64,000 nucleotides of DNA from positions 5,444,001 through 5,508,000 of the forward strand of contig CP027224.1 of the NCBI GenBank assembly GCA_002973635.1, in the 5' to 3' direction. This DNA is from Lysinibacillus sp. B2A1. Lineage in GTDB: Bacteria > Bacillota > Bacilli > Bacillales_A > Planococcaceae. This document shows, in pieces, positions 25,349-34,062 of this stretch. Position numbers and translations under genes: made by a program. Each line of letters begins with the position of its first letter. Within the stretch, counting starts at the first letter, position 1. The notes beneath the pieces are model-generated. The model made no database searches and was not told the DNA's origin. It saw nothing but the letters and a program-made list of their open reading frames with translations.

Positions 25349-26944
25349 ATGAGAATCTTATGCGAACGGAAAGTGGTGAATGTTTTGGTGAACGCTTCTT
25401 TTAACAACGAGAAATTAATTAAACTTCTTGAAGAACAGCTTGATTATATGAAGCAACAAAACAAAGATTTATCTAAACAGATTGAAGCGCTAACTGAACA
25501 AGTACGCTATTTAACAAAACTTTTATACGGATCAAAAACCGAGAAATCAAAATACACTGCACCAGATGGACAAGGATCATTATTTGATGATGATCAGTCT
25601 TTTAGTGATTCTGAGCACACAGAAGAACAAAGCACGGCGACGATTACGTACACCGTTGTCCGTAAACTACATAAGAAGAAACGGAATGATTCTTTTCGTG
25701 ACGGGATTGAAGTAGAAGAAATTCACCATCATCCCACCAACACACAATGTGACTGTTGCCTTGGTCAAATGACTGAAGCTGGTACAACGATTGCGCGTGA
25801 AGAAGCAAAATTCATTCCGGCAAAAATGATGCGCATCCAGCATATTGAACATGCCTACGAGTGCAAGCACTGTAAAATGGATGCCACACAAAAAGCACAA
25901 ATGAAACGTGGGAAAGCCCCACAAGCTGCCATTCAGCGAAGTATTGCAGGACCAACTGTTTTAGCAAAGCTTATTTACGATAAGTTTATTCAGTATTTAC
26001 CTCTTTACCGTCAGGTAAAGGAGTGGGAACGATATGGCCTACTTACGAATGATAAGAACCTATCAAACTGGGTTATTCGTGCTGCAGAAGATTGGCTTTT
26101 ACCGATTTATGAACAGATGAAGCAGATGTTAACGATGAAATCAGTACTGCATGTGGACGAAACGTATGCGCAAATTATCAATCGGTCAGACGGAAAATCA
26201 GGACAATCGAATGCCTACAATTGGGTGTTCCGCAGCGTGCCAAGCCAAGGTCCGATCATCGTTCTTTTTCATAGTGCATTATCGAGAAGTCGTTCTGTAC
26301 TAGTAGAATTTACAAAAGGCTTTAAAGGAACGGTGATTTGTGATGGTTACTCGGCATACGGTAATCTTCCTGATGTCACGTTCGCTAACTGTTGGGCGCA
26401 TGTGCGACGATATTGGCTGAAAGCCGATAGCAAAAACGGGCAAATTGGCGTGGATTTCTGTGACCAACTGTATCGCCTAGAACGTCAATTTAAGCATCTT
26501 TCACCAGGTAAACGCCGAAAATCACGGCAAAAATATTCAAAGCCGATTGTAGAGAAATTCTTAAAATGGGTGGATGAATCGCCTTTCTTCGGAAAAAATG
26601 CCTTAGCTAAAGCTGCCGAATACACATTAAATCGAATACATGGATTAAAAGCTTTTCTGTTCGATGGCCGAATTGAGATGGATAATAATCCAGCTGAAAA
26701 TGCGATTCGCCCAAATGTGATTGGTCGCAAGAACTGGCTATTTTCTGTTAGTGAAGCTGGTGCTAAAGCGAATGCGATCTGTTTAAGTTTAGCTGAAACA
26801 GCAAAAGCAAATGGTATCGACTTTTATCAATACCTAGTGACGTTATTGACAGAGTTGCCAAATTTACCGCTCTATCAGCAGCCAGAGATTTTAAACGATT
26901 ACATGCCTTGGTCGAAAAATATCCAAGTGACATGTGCAAAATAG
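25349..26944 (+). CDS. tnpC: IS66 transposase TnpC (DDE)
   Basis: Up to 531 residues. There is an N-terminal coiled coil (LIKLLEEQLDYMKQQNKDL), a zinc-finger region (CDCC, then CKHC), and a DDE core with VLHVDETYAQ, VICDGYSAYG and MDNNPAENAIRP. The listed ATG overlaps a TATAAT-like stretch and has no site; the true start is more likely GTG 25376 or 25388, after GGAAAG/GGTGA. The gene is full length and apparently functional. It ends at a hairpin (26941-26980). Confidence 0.92.
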   Translation: MRILCERKVVNVLVNASFNNEKLIKLLEEQLDYMKQQNKDLSKQIEALTEQVRYLTKLLYGSKTEKSKYTAPDGQGSLFDDDQSFSDSEHTEEQSTATITYTVVRKLHKKKRNDSFRDGIEVEEIHHHPTNTQCDCCLGQMTEAGTTIAREEAKFIPAKMMRIQHIEHAYECKHCKMDATQKAQMKRGKAPQAAIQRSIAGPTVLAKLIYDKFIQYLPLYRQVKEWERYGLLTNDKNLSNWVIRAAEDWLLPIYEQMKQMLTMKSVLHVDETYAQIINRSDGKSGQSNAYNWVFRSVPSQGPIIVLFHSALSRSRSVLVEFTKGFKGTVICDGYSAYGNLPDVTFANCWAHVRRYWLKADSKNGQIGVDFCDQLYRLERQFKHLSPGKRRKSRQKYSKPIVEKFLKWVDESPFFGKNALAKAAEYTLNRIHGLKAFLFDGRIEMDNNPAENAIRPNVIGRKNWLFSVSEAGAKANAICLSLAETAKANGIDFYQYLVTLLTELPNLPLYQQPEILNDYMPWSKNIQVTCAK

Positions 26945-26980
26945 CCGTTTATCTGAAATTATTTTCAGATAAACGGCTAT
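26941..26980. terminator. Terminator inside the IS66 right end
   Basis: ATAGCCGTTTATCTGAAA (26941-26958) pairs perfectly with 26963-26980 around TTAT. It begins at the tnpC stop. Confidence 0.75.
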
Positions 26981-27028
26981 TCGTTGTGCGTACCGAAAAG
27001 GTGCGCTTTTTTTATATTTCGGGCTTAC

Positions 27029-27066
27029 GATACGGTTCACCGTGATGTGGCTAAGTGCGGTTTTTC
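27029..27066 (-). other. Attachment-like site, right part, interrupted by IS66
   Basis: It starts with the IS66 duplication GATACGGT and continues TCACCGTGATGTGG, then CTAAGTGCGGTTTTT. The final arm TAAGTGCGGT pairs with ACCGCACTTA at 24674. With the IS removed, the minus strand reads GGTGAACCGTATCATAAG-TAA, encoding GEPYHK-stop. Confidence 0.7.
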
Positions 27067-27135
27067 TAAATTTCATATTTAATAAAACTATTTTTAACTT
27101 AATACATCTAAAAATCAACTTTTAAAATGCTATAA

Positions 27136-29682
27136 TTACAAAATTAAGCGTTTATATTTAGGATAATTTAATTCAATAAATTCTTTTATTAGATTAATAT
27201 TTGCATCACGCTTATTCTCTAGTAACCATAAATATGGAACAGCATATAAAGAATCCCGTAAAATTTCAGTTGATTCTTTACTTAAATTACTTCTAGAAAT
27301 GTCAGGTTCAATCAATCTATTTTTTACATTTATATGCATTCCCTCTAAAATTAAATAACTTATAGACTTTTTACCAAGTCTCCATTTATCTACTAAGACA
27401 CCTCTTAAATATAAATCATCATATTTATCATCATTCCTATCAAATGAATGCTTGTCTATCGGTAAAAACTCTTTTGAGTTAGAATCTAATAAAATATTGT
27501 TTTTTACCTTTTTTAAAAATACAGGATACCTTCCTAATTCAATCACATCGTTAATCTGACTATGTTTTAAATTTGGAATGTTGCTATAAAGAACTTCATC
27601 TGGTTTATATTTCTCTAAAACTAAATTATCCATCTGTATTTCACTACACCCAGTCATAATTTGAGCAGAAAAATTTAAATCTTCTTCAATTTCTTTATCC
27701 ATTAAGATAGTTATTTTATCTAAATTATGTTGAAGAGGATTAAAATATTCTTTATCAACATCCATATTATATATTTGGAATGTATCCTTTGTTAAATAAT
27801 ATATATCAATACTAAAAATATGATTTTCTAAATTGTTATATACTTTGTTCATATCGAAACTATCTATATTAATTAGATTTAATTTATTGCCATCAAAATA
27901 GTAAGTTTTCGATGTGTAGAGGTCAGAAAAATTATTCTGAAGATAGATGTTATCATTAATTTTAACAAAACCATTTACATCTTTAAGGTACTTTGAAACA
28001 TCAATCCAACTATTATCCTTACTAATAAATTCATTTTCTAACTTATTATCAATAACTGTATTTGTTAAATTTCCCCTGTCTATTAACTTAATATCTATTT
28101 CATCCGTTATGAAATGTGTATTTAAAAATCCCTTTAGTTTTTCTATATTATTATCAAAAACATTCATAAATTCATTATAATTTAAATCTATAATGGTACC
28201 AGATAAACTTAAATCTTCAATTTCTTCCATACATACAAATTCGCTATCTTTAGATAGCAGTAAAGTTAGTTTTTTATTCGAATTCAAGTATCTAGTTTGA
28301 ACTCTCACTTCTTGTGACAGCATAAATGTAGCTAAGAACCCTATTCCAAACCTACCTATAGAATTATAATTTATACCACTATAAATATAGCTGTCAGATC
28401 TATAATAAGAATTTCCTATACTTAGGAAAAAATCTTGTAAAACTCTTTGATTCATTCCTATCCCATTATCTTCAATTGAAATAATATTATTACTCTTATC
28501 AACAATTACTTTAATTGTAGGAATATATTCGTCATCACCAAATTTTTTGTTTTTATTGATAATCTCTTTTTTTACATAGCAAGCATCAATTGAATTTTGA
28601 ATGATTTCCCTCAATCCATAAAATTTTTCTCTATAGATATTTTCCCCCATTAACAATCTACTAATTGATTTATAGTCAACTGAGAGTTTTAAGTTTGAAG
28701 CTGTAAATCCTTTAGTTTTAATTTTGTTTTCTACTGGAAATTTTAATTGTAACAAATATTTATTTTCCCAGTTTTCTGTGACTATGTTAGTATTTTTAAT
28801 TTCATTATTTATCCAACTAACATATTCTAAAATTTTTCTATGAATATTAACATCAGTACATTCTCCAATTAACATAACTTTTTTAGTTTTGCTATTCTCA
28901 ATCACCTTAATTTTATCTTTATTATCAATTACAAAATGTTGTTTCCATTCATTCTTACTAAACCCTTTTGGATTAATCAAGTTATATAATATAGGAGGGG
29001 TTCTTTGTCCATCAAAATCTAATATATCAGCCAGTCTAAGTAAAATAGCACAAAATTGAGGATTATAAGAGTATATCCCCTTTTCTTCATATGTAGTTAG
29101 ATGTATATTAATCCATTCAAAATTTTCATTATGACTCTCACAAATTGAAGCTACATCGTGTGAAAAATTAGTCGTTTCTTGAGATGGAATGCTCATAAAT
29201 TCATTTAAGTGAGCTTTAATATAGAGAACGGACCGTTTAGCATGGTTTACTCTTACAAAATACTTTAACGCCTCTTTTTTATTCCCCTCATAACTTTTAA
29301 TAATAGAAGAAAGATCCAAATTAGAATATGTATATTCGCCCTTTTCTATTTGTATTCGATCATCTTCGGAGCAGAACATACCAATATCATGAAGTAATGC
29401 CGAATAAATTAATATCGTTATTTCAAGATCACTAAGTTCATCTATATTAGGTATCAATTTATACATATAATCAATAATACGGATTGAATGATTTATATCA
29501 TGTAATGTGTATTCCTCAAAAGTTGCTGGAATCATACTAAGAATATATTCTGCTTTGCGGGCTATTTTTATAATATGGTCTGTAAACTCACTATTTCTAT
29601 TTAATAAGCAAGTGAAAAGTGATGGTGGATTTAATTCAAATTTTGACCTTCCAATTTTGGCTTCTTCAATTTCAACCGACAT
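27136..29682 (-). CDS. HD-domain protein fused to an Hsp90-type ATPase domain
   Basis: An 848-residue protein. Residues about 30-230 form an HD hydrolase-like domain with HD at 61-62 and the second pair LLHDIG at 97-101, plus a late LADILDFDG. Residues about 340-520 are a GHKL/Hsp90-type ATPase: E-x3-N helix REIIQNSIDA (358-367), DNGIGM (405-410) and RFGIGFL (about 440). The C-terminal 300 residues are unassigned. HD plus Hsp90-like ATPase proteins occur in genomic islands and are suspected of defence roles; no activity can be proved here. It is the only gene in the rlmH-proximal cassette, 60-70 bases from the att remnant. An AGGAGG site precedes the start. Confidence 0.75.
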   Translation of the reverse strand: MSVEIEEAKIGRSKFELNPPSLFTCLLNRNSEFTDHIIKIARKAEYILSMIPATFEEYTLHDINHSIRIIDYMYKLIPNIDELSDLEITILIYSALLHDIGMFCSEDDRIQIEKGEYTYSNLDLSSIIKSYEGNKKEALKYFVRVNHAKRSVLYIKAHLNEFMSIPSQETTNFSHDVASICESHNENFEWINIHLTTYEEKGIYSYNPQFCAILLRLADILDFDGQRTPPILYNLINPKGFSKNEWKQHFVIDNKDKIKVIENSKTKKVMLIGECTDVNIHRKILEYVSWINNEIKNTNIVTENWENKYLLQLKFPVENKIKTKGFTASNLKLSVDYKSISRLLMGENIYREKFYGLREIIQNSIDACYVKKEIINKNKKFGDDEYIPTIKVIVDKSNNIISIEDNGIGMNQRVLQDFFLSIGNSYYRSDSYIYSGINYNSIGRFGIGFLATFMLSQEVRVQTRYLNSNKKLTLLLSKDSEFVCMEEIEDLSLSGTIIDLNYNEFMNVFDNNIEKLKGFLNTHFITDEIDIKLIDRGNLTNTVIDNKLENEFISKDNSWIDVSKYLKDVNGFVKINDNIYLQNNFSDLYTSKTYYFDGNKLNLINIDSFDMNKVYNNLENHIFSIDIYYLTKDTFQIYNMDVDKEYFNPLQHNLDKITILMDKEIEEDLNFSAQIMTGCSEIQMDNLVLEKYKPDEVLYSNIPNLKHSQINDVIELGRYPVFLKKVKNNILLDSNSKEFLPIDKHSFDRNDDKYDDLYLRGVLVDKWRLGKKSISYLILEGMHINVKNRLIEPDISRSNLSKESTEILRDSLYAVPYLWLLENKRDANINLIKEFIELNYPKYKRLIL

Positions 29683-29970
29683 ATATTAGCCTCCTAGTAT
29701 TTAATTTCATTATCAAATTTAATTATAACAAAATATGGCAACCATTAAATGTTGCAGATGATAAAATTGTGAATCAAAAATATTAATGATGAATTAACCA
29801 CCTAAAAAAATATTTAGAAGTACTCTTTGAGAAATAAAAGTCCCTAATTTATAAGTTATTTAAATTTGTGAAGGTAGCCAAATTGCTTCAACATTAAAAA
29901 AAGATAAAACATAATAAATAAAATTTAAACCACCTAAAATGCTGAAAAATCAACGTTCTAGGTGGTTCTT
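29683..29970. other. AT-rich cassette end between the HD-ATPase gene and rlmH
   Basis: No gene is visible. It contains the promoter region of the HD-ATPase gene and the hairpin 29928-29967 facing rlmH. Confidence 0.5.
29928..29967 (-). terminator. Terminator downstream of rlmH
   Basis: AACCACCTA (29928-29936) pairs with TAGGTGGTT (29959-29967). It lies four bases past the present rlmH stop. If the cassette model is right, this terminator belongs to the cassette rather than to the original chromosome. Confidence 0.6.
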
Positions 29971-30462
29971 TTAAAAACCGCACTTACTTATGATAAGGTT
30001 CCCCTTCATAATCCTAAAACTCCGATAAATTTGCTCTACTAGGACTAACTTCATTAGCTGATGGGGTAATGTCATTTTGCCGAAGGATTGCTGCTCGTCA
30101 GCTCTCTTTAAAACTTCATCGTGTAGGCCGAGGGAGCCACCGATGACGAAGGCGATTTTGCTTTTGCCGTAGGTCATGAGGGATTCAAGATCTGCTGCCA
30201 TTTGTTCAGAAGTTTTCATTTTACCGTTAATCGCTAGGGCGATAACGTATGTATCTGGCCCAATTTTGGAGAGGATACGTTCACCTTCCTTTTTCTTGAC
30301 GATTTCCATTTCGGCATCGCTTAGCTGTTCAGGTGCTTTTTCATCTGGTACCTCAATGATATCCATCTTTGCATAACCGCCGAGACGTTTCGTGTATTCA
30401 TCTATGCCCATTTTTAAGTACTTTTCTTTTAGTTTACCGACTGATACAATCGTTATATTCAC
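29971..30462 (-). CDS. rlmH: RlmH, 23S rRNA pseudouridine-1915 methyltransferase, with altered C-terminus
   Basis: A 163-residue SPOUT methyltransferase that N3-methylates pseudouridine 1915 in helix 69 of 23S r[23 protein letters not shown] and [13 protein letters not shown] (SAM-binding knot) are typical. The start is GTG 30462, with AGGTGG seven bases away. The family ends RGEPYHK; here the frame reads MKG and then NLIISKCGF. The bases GAACCTTATCATAAGTAA in the next frame encode EPYHK-stop, so loss of one G in the run at 30001-30004 explains the change. The C-terminal tail contributes to activity in this family, so function may be affected unless this is a sequencing error. The gene end is also the att site of the island stack. 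Confidence 0.93.
   Translation of the reverse strand: MNITIVSVGKLKEKYLKMGIDEYTKRLGGYAKMDIIEVPDEKAPEQLSDAEMEIVKKKEGERILSKIGPDTYVIALAINGKMKTSEQMAADLESLMTYGKSKIAFVIGGSLGLHDEVLKRADEQQSFGKMTLPHQLMKLVLVEQIYRSFRIMKGNLIISKCGF
29972..30000 (-). other. Attachment-like site A at the rlmH 3' end
   Basis: The minus strand reads AACCTTATCATAAGTAAGTG, then CGGTTTTTA. It resembles the staphylococcal SCC attachment core at the orfX/rlmH end (TATCATAA followed by TGCGGTTTTT), quoted from memory. Direct copies lie at 21323-21377 and at the IS66-split site, and a half copy at 17151. Confidence 0.7.
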
Positions 30463-30497
30463 ACGTTATCCACCTTTACAATTCATTTACAAACAAA

Positions 30498-30883
30498 TTA
30501 TCCACAGAAGTTATCAACATATCCACATAGTGTTCCTATATATTGTGTAAAGTTATTTACTTGATACAATATATTCTGCTGGTTGTTCACAGTAGCTACA
30601 TTTTGTGGATAACTTTTTTTCGCCTTCGACTTTATCCATAATTGGGAATGCTTTTTGCTCCGCTACAAACATGTCTAAAGCGTGATCTATATGGTTTTCG
30701 CAGCTGTATTTTTCCATTTTTTTAAGTCTCCTTGTTTTCCGAAATTTCCACAAACTTATTCACATTTCAGTCTATGTTATCCACAATCTATTGTAACAAA
30801 GGACTGGTAAGTATGAAAGAAAAGGCTTTCTCTTGCTATTTTGATGTGTAGAGATATTATTCACAATTTTCTAGTTATCCACA
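30498..30883. promoter_or_regulatory. DnaA-box cluster around the CxxH/CxxC gene
   Basis: Four perfect TTATCCACA boxes lie at 30498-30506 (+), 30604-30612 (-), 30777-30785 (+) and 30875-30883 (+), with near matches such as ATATCCACA and CTATCCACA among them. In Bacillus subtilis an origin-proximal DnaA-binding cluster is reported near yydA (rlmH), as I recall, so this is probably a conserved DnaA-titrating or regulatory cluster. Confidence 0.7.
30553..30717 (-). CDS. CxxH/CxxC protein (BA_5709 family)
   Basis: A 54-residue protein with C-x2-H at the front (SCENHIDHALDMFV) and C-x2-C near the end (KCSYCEQPAEYIV), so a likely single metal site. This small family is conserved next to rlmH in Bacillales; its function is unknown. 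The start is ATG 30717, preceded by AAGGAGA nine bases away; the longer reading to 30753 has no site. The gap to rlmH is about 90 bases and contains a DnaA box. Confidence 0.88.
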   Translation of the reverse strand: MEKYSCENHIDHALDMFVAEQKAFPIMDKVEGEKKLSTKCSYCEQPAEYIVSSK

Positions 30884-30937
30884 ATATTTGCTCTATCCTT
30901 CTTCATAAACAGGTCAATTTTTCTTCTATCCACAAAA

Positions 30938-30971
30938 AAATCAGTGAGGATTATTAATCCCTCACTGATTT
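30938..30971 (-). terminator. Terminator of the HtrA-type protease gene
   Basis: AAATCAGTGAGG (30938-30949) pairs with CCTCACTGATTT (30960-30971). The minus-strand tail is TTTTTTTG. Confidence 0.85.
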
Positions 30972-30975
30972 ATAT

Positions 30976-32274
30976 TTACAATGAATTGCTATTTGTTAAT
31001 GTTAGTGATAGCTCCACTAATTTACCTTGGCGGTATACTTTCATCGTTAATTTATCACCAATCTTTTTATCATTATATAAATGTTTGCGTAAATCAATTG
31101 CTGTCTCGATTTTTTGACCATCCATTTCTACAATGACATCATATTGTTGAACGCCAGCCTTTGAAGCTGGTGAATTATTCACAACGTCTGTAATTACAAC
31201 ACCTGTTGTAATATCTTTCGGTAATTTTAATGTTTGTTGTTGATAGAATGATGGTACATCAGTTAAGTCAACTAATTGAATACCCATTGTTGGACGTTTC
31301 ATTTCACCGTTTTTCTCTAATTCCTCAATAATTGGAATAGCTGAGTTAATTGGAATTGAGAAACCTAATCCTTCTACTGACGATTCAGAAATTTTCATGG
31401 AGTTAATGCCGACTAGTTCACCTGCAAGGTTTACAAGTGCACCACCACTATTACCAGGGTTGATAGCTGCATCTGTTTGTAAAACCTCTTGCTGCCAATC
31501 ACTTGTTCCATCACCATTTAAATCTACCGGTACAGAACGGTCCTTACCAGATACAACACCTGTCGTAACAGAGCCATAAAATTCTAAGCCAAGTGGGTTA
31601 CCGATTGCGATTACTGTTTCACCTTGTTTTAGGACATCTGAGTTCCCAAATTTCGCAACTGTTTTAACATCCTTAGAGCTAATTGAAATAACAGCTAAGT
31701 CTGTCCATTCGTCCTTACCAACCAACTGTGCTTCTTCCTTTGTTCCATCTGGCATTGTTACCTCTAGCTGCTTAGCACCTTGAATTACGTGGTTATTTGT
31801 CACGATAAAGGCTTTGTCACCCTGAACCTTATAAATAACACCTGAACCGCTTCCAGCAGGCTGGGTTGATGTAGTTGGCGGATTCCAGAATCCACCGTTT
31901 GTTACTTCTTGTATATTAGTTATACCTACAACAGCACCGGAGGCCGTATCCACTGCTTTTGTAACATCCGTTGTCACTTCTGTTGCCACCTGATTGATGG
32001 TCGTTTCATTTTTACCTGTACTGCTTGACGTTGAGCCAGGCATTTGATTAACAAGCCCAGGCAGCATGAGCCAAACGAGTAAAGCACCTATGATGACCCC
32101 GATAAGACCACTGAAGAAGTAACCGCCTTTACCTCCGCCACCACCTTTCTTTTTAAGACGCTTCTCTTGTCTTTCTTGCTCCTCTTTTTCAAGTCGCTCT
32201 TGAAGAGGTGATTTCTGTATTTCATCATTATTTAGGAAATCACGATTTTTATCATCATCTTGGAAATAACTCAT
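30976..32274 (-). CDS. htrC: HtrA/DegP-type membrane serine protease
   Basis: A 432-residue protein. There is a charged cytoplasmic N-terminus (1-50), a membrane span (about 52-75), a trypsin-like domain with the triad in TNNHVI, DLAVI and GNSGGAL, and a C-terminal PDZ domain (about 330-425; NNSPASKAGVQQYDVIVEMD). It degrades or refolds damaged exported proteins at the membrane face. This is the yycK/htrC position at the end of the wal region in Bacillus. I choose ATG 32274; ATG 32283 directly abuts its AAAGG. A terminator separates it from walJ, so it has its own promoter. Confidence 0.92.
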   Translation of the reverse strand: MSYFQDDDKNRDFLNNDEIQKSPLQERLEKEEQERQEKRLKKKGGGGGKGGYFFSGLIGVIIGALLVWLMLPGLVNQMPGSTSSSTGKNETTINQVATEVTTDVTKAVDTASGAVVGITNIQEVTNGGFWNPPTTSTQPAGSGSGVIYKVQGDKAFIVTNNHVIQGAKQLEVTMPDGTKEEAQLVGKDEWTDLAVISISSKDVKTVAKFGNSDVLKQGETVIAIGNPLGLEFYGSVTTGVVSGKDRSVPVDLNGDGTSDWQQEVLQTDAAINPGNSGGALVNLAGELVGINSMKISESSVEGLGFSIPINSAIPIIEELEKNGEMKRPTMGIQLVDLTDVPSFYQQQTLKLPKDITTGVVITDVVNNSPASKAGVQQYDVIVEMDGQKIETAIDLRKHLYNDKKIGDKLTMKVYRQGKLVELSLTLTNSNSL

Positions 32275-32376
32275 CTTCCTCATCCTTTCATTTATTACTA
32301 TTTGTTAGTTGTTACCCTAATAGTACGATTCAAACATTAAAATCAGATGAAAAATAAATAAAATGGACATAAAAAT

Positions 32377-32418
32377 GGCTGTTTCATCGTATTTTTTTAA
32401 AATTACGATGAAACAGCC
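32377..32418 (-). terminator. Terminator of the walRKHIJ operon
   Basis: GGCTGTTTCATCGTA (32377-32391) pairs perfectly with TACGATGAAACAGCC (32404-32418). The minus-strand tail is ATTTTTAT, 32 bases past the walJ stop. Confidence 0.88.
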
Positions 32419-32449
32419 TCTCAAACAGCTTCAATCAGCTTCAATATTA

Positions 32450-33238
32450 TTAAACCGTTACTAATTGTGTCGGTTCCTCTGCATCCGTATCAAATAACTT
32501 TACATACTCTCCTACGATAATACCGCAGGATTGCAATGTTTGCGTGACGCTCATGCGTGCAAGCTCTTTCATATTATTGTCCTTGCTTAAATGCGATAAG
32601 TAAATATTTGTTGGCTTTTCAAATACGACCTCACTCATAGCTACTGCCGCATCTTCATTTGAAACATGCCCTACATCACTTAAAATACGGCGTTTTATTG
32701 ACCATGGGTAACGCCCCATTTGTAGCATGTTCACATCATGGTTACTTTCAAAGACAAAGGAATCTGCACCTCGAATAATACCCTTCATACGGTCGCTAAC
32801 ATAGCCTGTATCCGTAATAACAACAAGCTTGCGCCCATTTTCATGAAAAGTATAGAACATTGGATCCGCTGCATCATGTGATACAGCAAAGGATTCAATA
32901 GCTATTGAGCCAAAATGCTTTACTGTATCCATTTCAAATTCAAAACGTTGCTCTAGGGGAATATCACCAACAAGCCCATCCATTGCCTGCCATGTCTTGG
33001 CGTTTGCGTAAACAGGTACATTATATTTTCGTGCCAATACACCAATTCCTTTAATATGATCACTATGTTCATGCGTCACGAAGATGCCACTCAGCTGCTT
33101 CATATTACGGTCGATTTTCGTAAATAGCTGCTCCATCCTTTTGCCACTTAGGCCTGCATCGACAATAAATGCCTGTTCATCATTCTCTACATATATTGAA
33201 TTGCCTGTACTACCACTTGCTAAAACACTAAATCGCAT
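32450..33238 (-). CDS. walJ: WalJ, metallo-beta-lactamase-fold hydrolase
   Basis: A 262-residue protein. [10 protein letters not shown] (about 54-63) is the zinc-binding H-x-H-x-D-H motif and [10 protein letters not shown] and ITDTGYVSD carry further metal ligands. WalJ (YycJ) is the last gene of the wal operon in Bacillales and is an exonuclease-like enzyme linked to DNA repair and cell-wall/replication coordination. Its ATG shares one base with the walI stop (TAATG), so translation is coupled. Full length. Confidence 0.93.
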   Translation of the reverse strand: MRFSVLASGSTGNSIYVENDEQAFIVDAGLSGKRMEQLFTKIDRNMKQLSGIFVTHEHSDHIKGIGVLARKYNVPVYANAKTWQAMDGLVGDIPLEQRFEFEMDTVKHFGSIAIESFAVSHDAADPMFYTFHENGRKLVVITDTGYVSDRMKGIIRGADSFVFESNHDVNMLQMGRYPWSIKRRILSDVGHVSNEDAAVAMSEVVFEKPTNIYLSHLSKDNNMKELARMSVTQTLQSCGIIVGEYVKLFDTDAEEPTQLVTV

Positions 33239-34062
33239 TATTCAACTCCCCAGTCTTCCTCTTCTCCCTCTTGCTTGTCCTCTTGAATATCAATAACTTT
33301 TCCTTCCATCGCGTCAACAAAGTACTCCTCTGTCTCACCGTCCGCTAATTTTACTTGTACTTCCCATGTTGGTATCAACACTTGTGTTTTTGATTGTGTT
33401 AAATTACTAAATGTCGAATAGCCTAGCTTTATATGAGTAATACGTGATTCTGCCTTTAACAGTCCTTTTACATACAAAGTTTGGATAATTTGAAGTGGTG
33501 GGATAACTGTTTCTTGTTGTTCTATTTCTTCAATATTATCAATCATTGTCTGCTCATACATGATAACTTCGTTGTCCATGTTCCATTTTACTTTTAATGA
33601 AGCACTATCATTGTAATAGAACATTTGATTATTTTTTTTCTGAAAGAAGATTGCGACTCGCTCCTCACGATCTACCTTCCATAATGCATAGGAATCTCCC
33701 TCTTTAACATTTGTATGGAGAAACTCCGTAAAGCTTGTATTATCATTAATATTACGTAACTTCACAGGATTGATAAAGACAACATGAGCAAATGTCTCAT
33801 TAATATTCGCTTGCTGATTTTTATCGGGGAAATCACTACTCGTAAACTTATGCACTTTGCCCGTAATATAAGTTGCTGATTCATTACTAGGCAATGCACC
33901 ATACGTAATATTATCATCCTTTAAACGGGTTTCTATTGTTCTTTCACCGGGTATTTCTACACTCTGCGCTTCATTATAACGTTTTAAATATGACGAGTAC
34001 AAGAAGATATTCAGTATTAAAAAAACGATGATGAAAATAGATTTTGTTCTATTCCAATCCAT
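33238..34062 (-). CDS. walI: WalI, membrane regulator of WalK
   Basis: A 274-residue protein with a single N-terminal span ([20 protein letters not shown]) and an extracytoplasmic YycI domain. With WalH it holds the WalK kinase in check in B. subtilis and adjusts it in staphylococci. It overlaps walH by 14 bases upstream and walJ by one base downstream. The acidic tail [14 protein letters not shown] is a minor oddity. Full length for the family. Confidence 0.92.
   Translation of the reverse strand: MDWNRTKSIFIIVFLILNIFLYSSYLKRYNEAQSVEIPGERTIETRLKDDNITYGALPSNESATYITGKVHKFTSSDFPDKNQQANINETFAHVVFINPVKLRNINDNTSFTEFLHTNVKEGDSYALWKVDREERVAIFFQKKNNQMFYYNDSASLKVKWNMDNEVIMYEQTMIDNIEEIEQQETVIPPLQIIQTLYVKGLLKAESRITHIKLGYSTFSNLTQSKTQVLIPTWEVQVKLADGETEEYFVDAMEGKVIDIQEDKQEGEEEDWGVE

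Larger units (their letters stand above)
24697..27028 (+). mobile_element. Complete IS66-family insertion sequence
   Basis: The element is 2,332 bases, with terminal inverted repeats GTAAGCCCG (24697-24705) and CGGGCTTAC (27020-27028), flanked by a perfect 8-base duplication GATACGGT. It carries the three IS66 genes tnpA, tnpB and tnpC, all intact, and a strong terminator before the right end. The intact frames and exact duplication suggest recent insertion. Confidence 0.93.
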
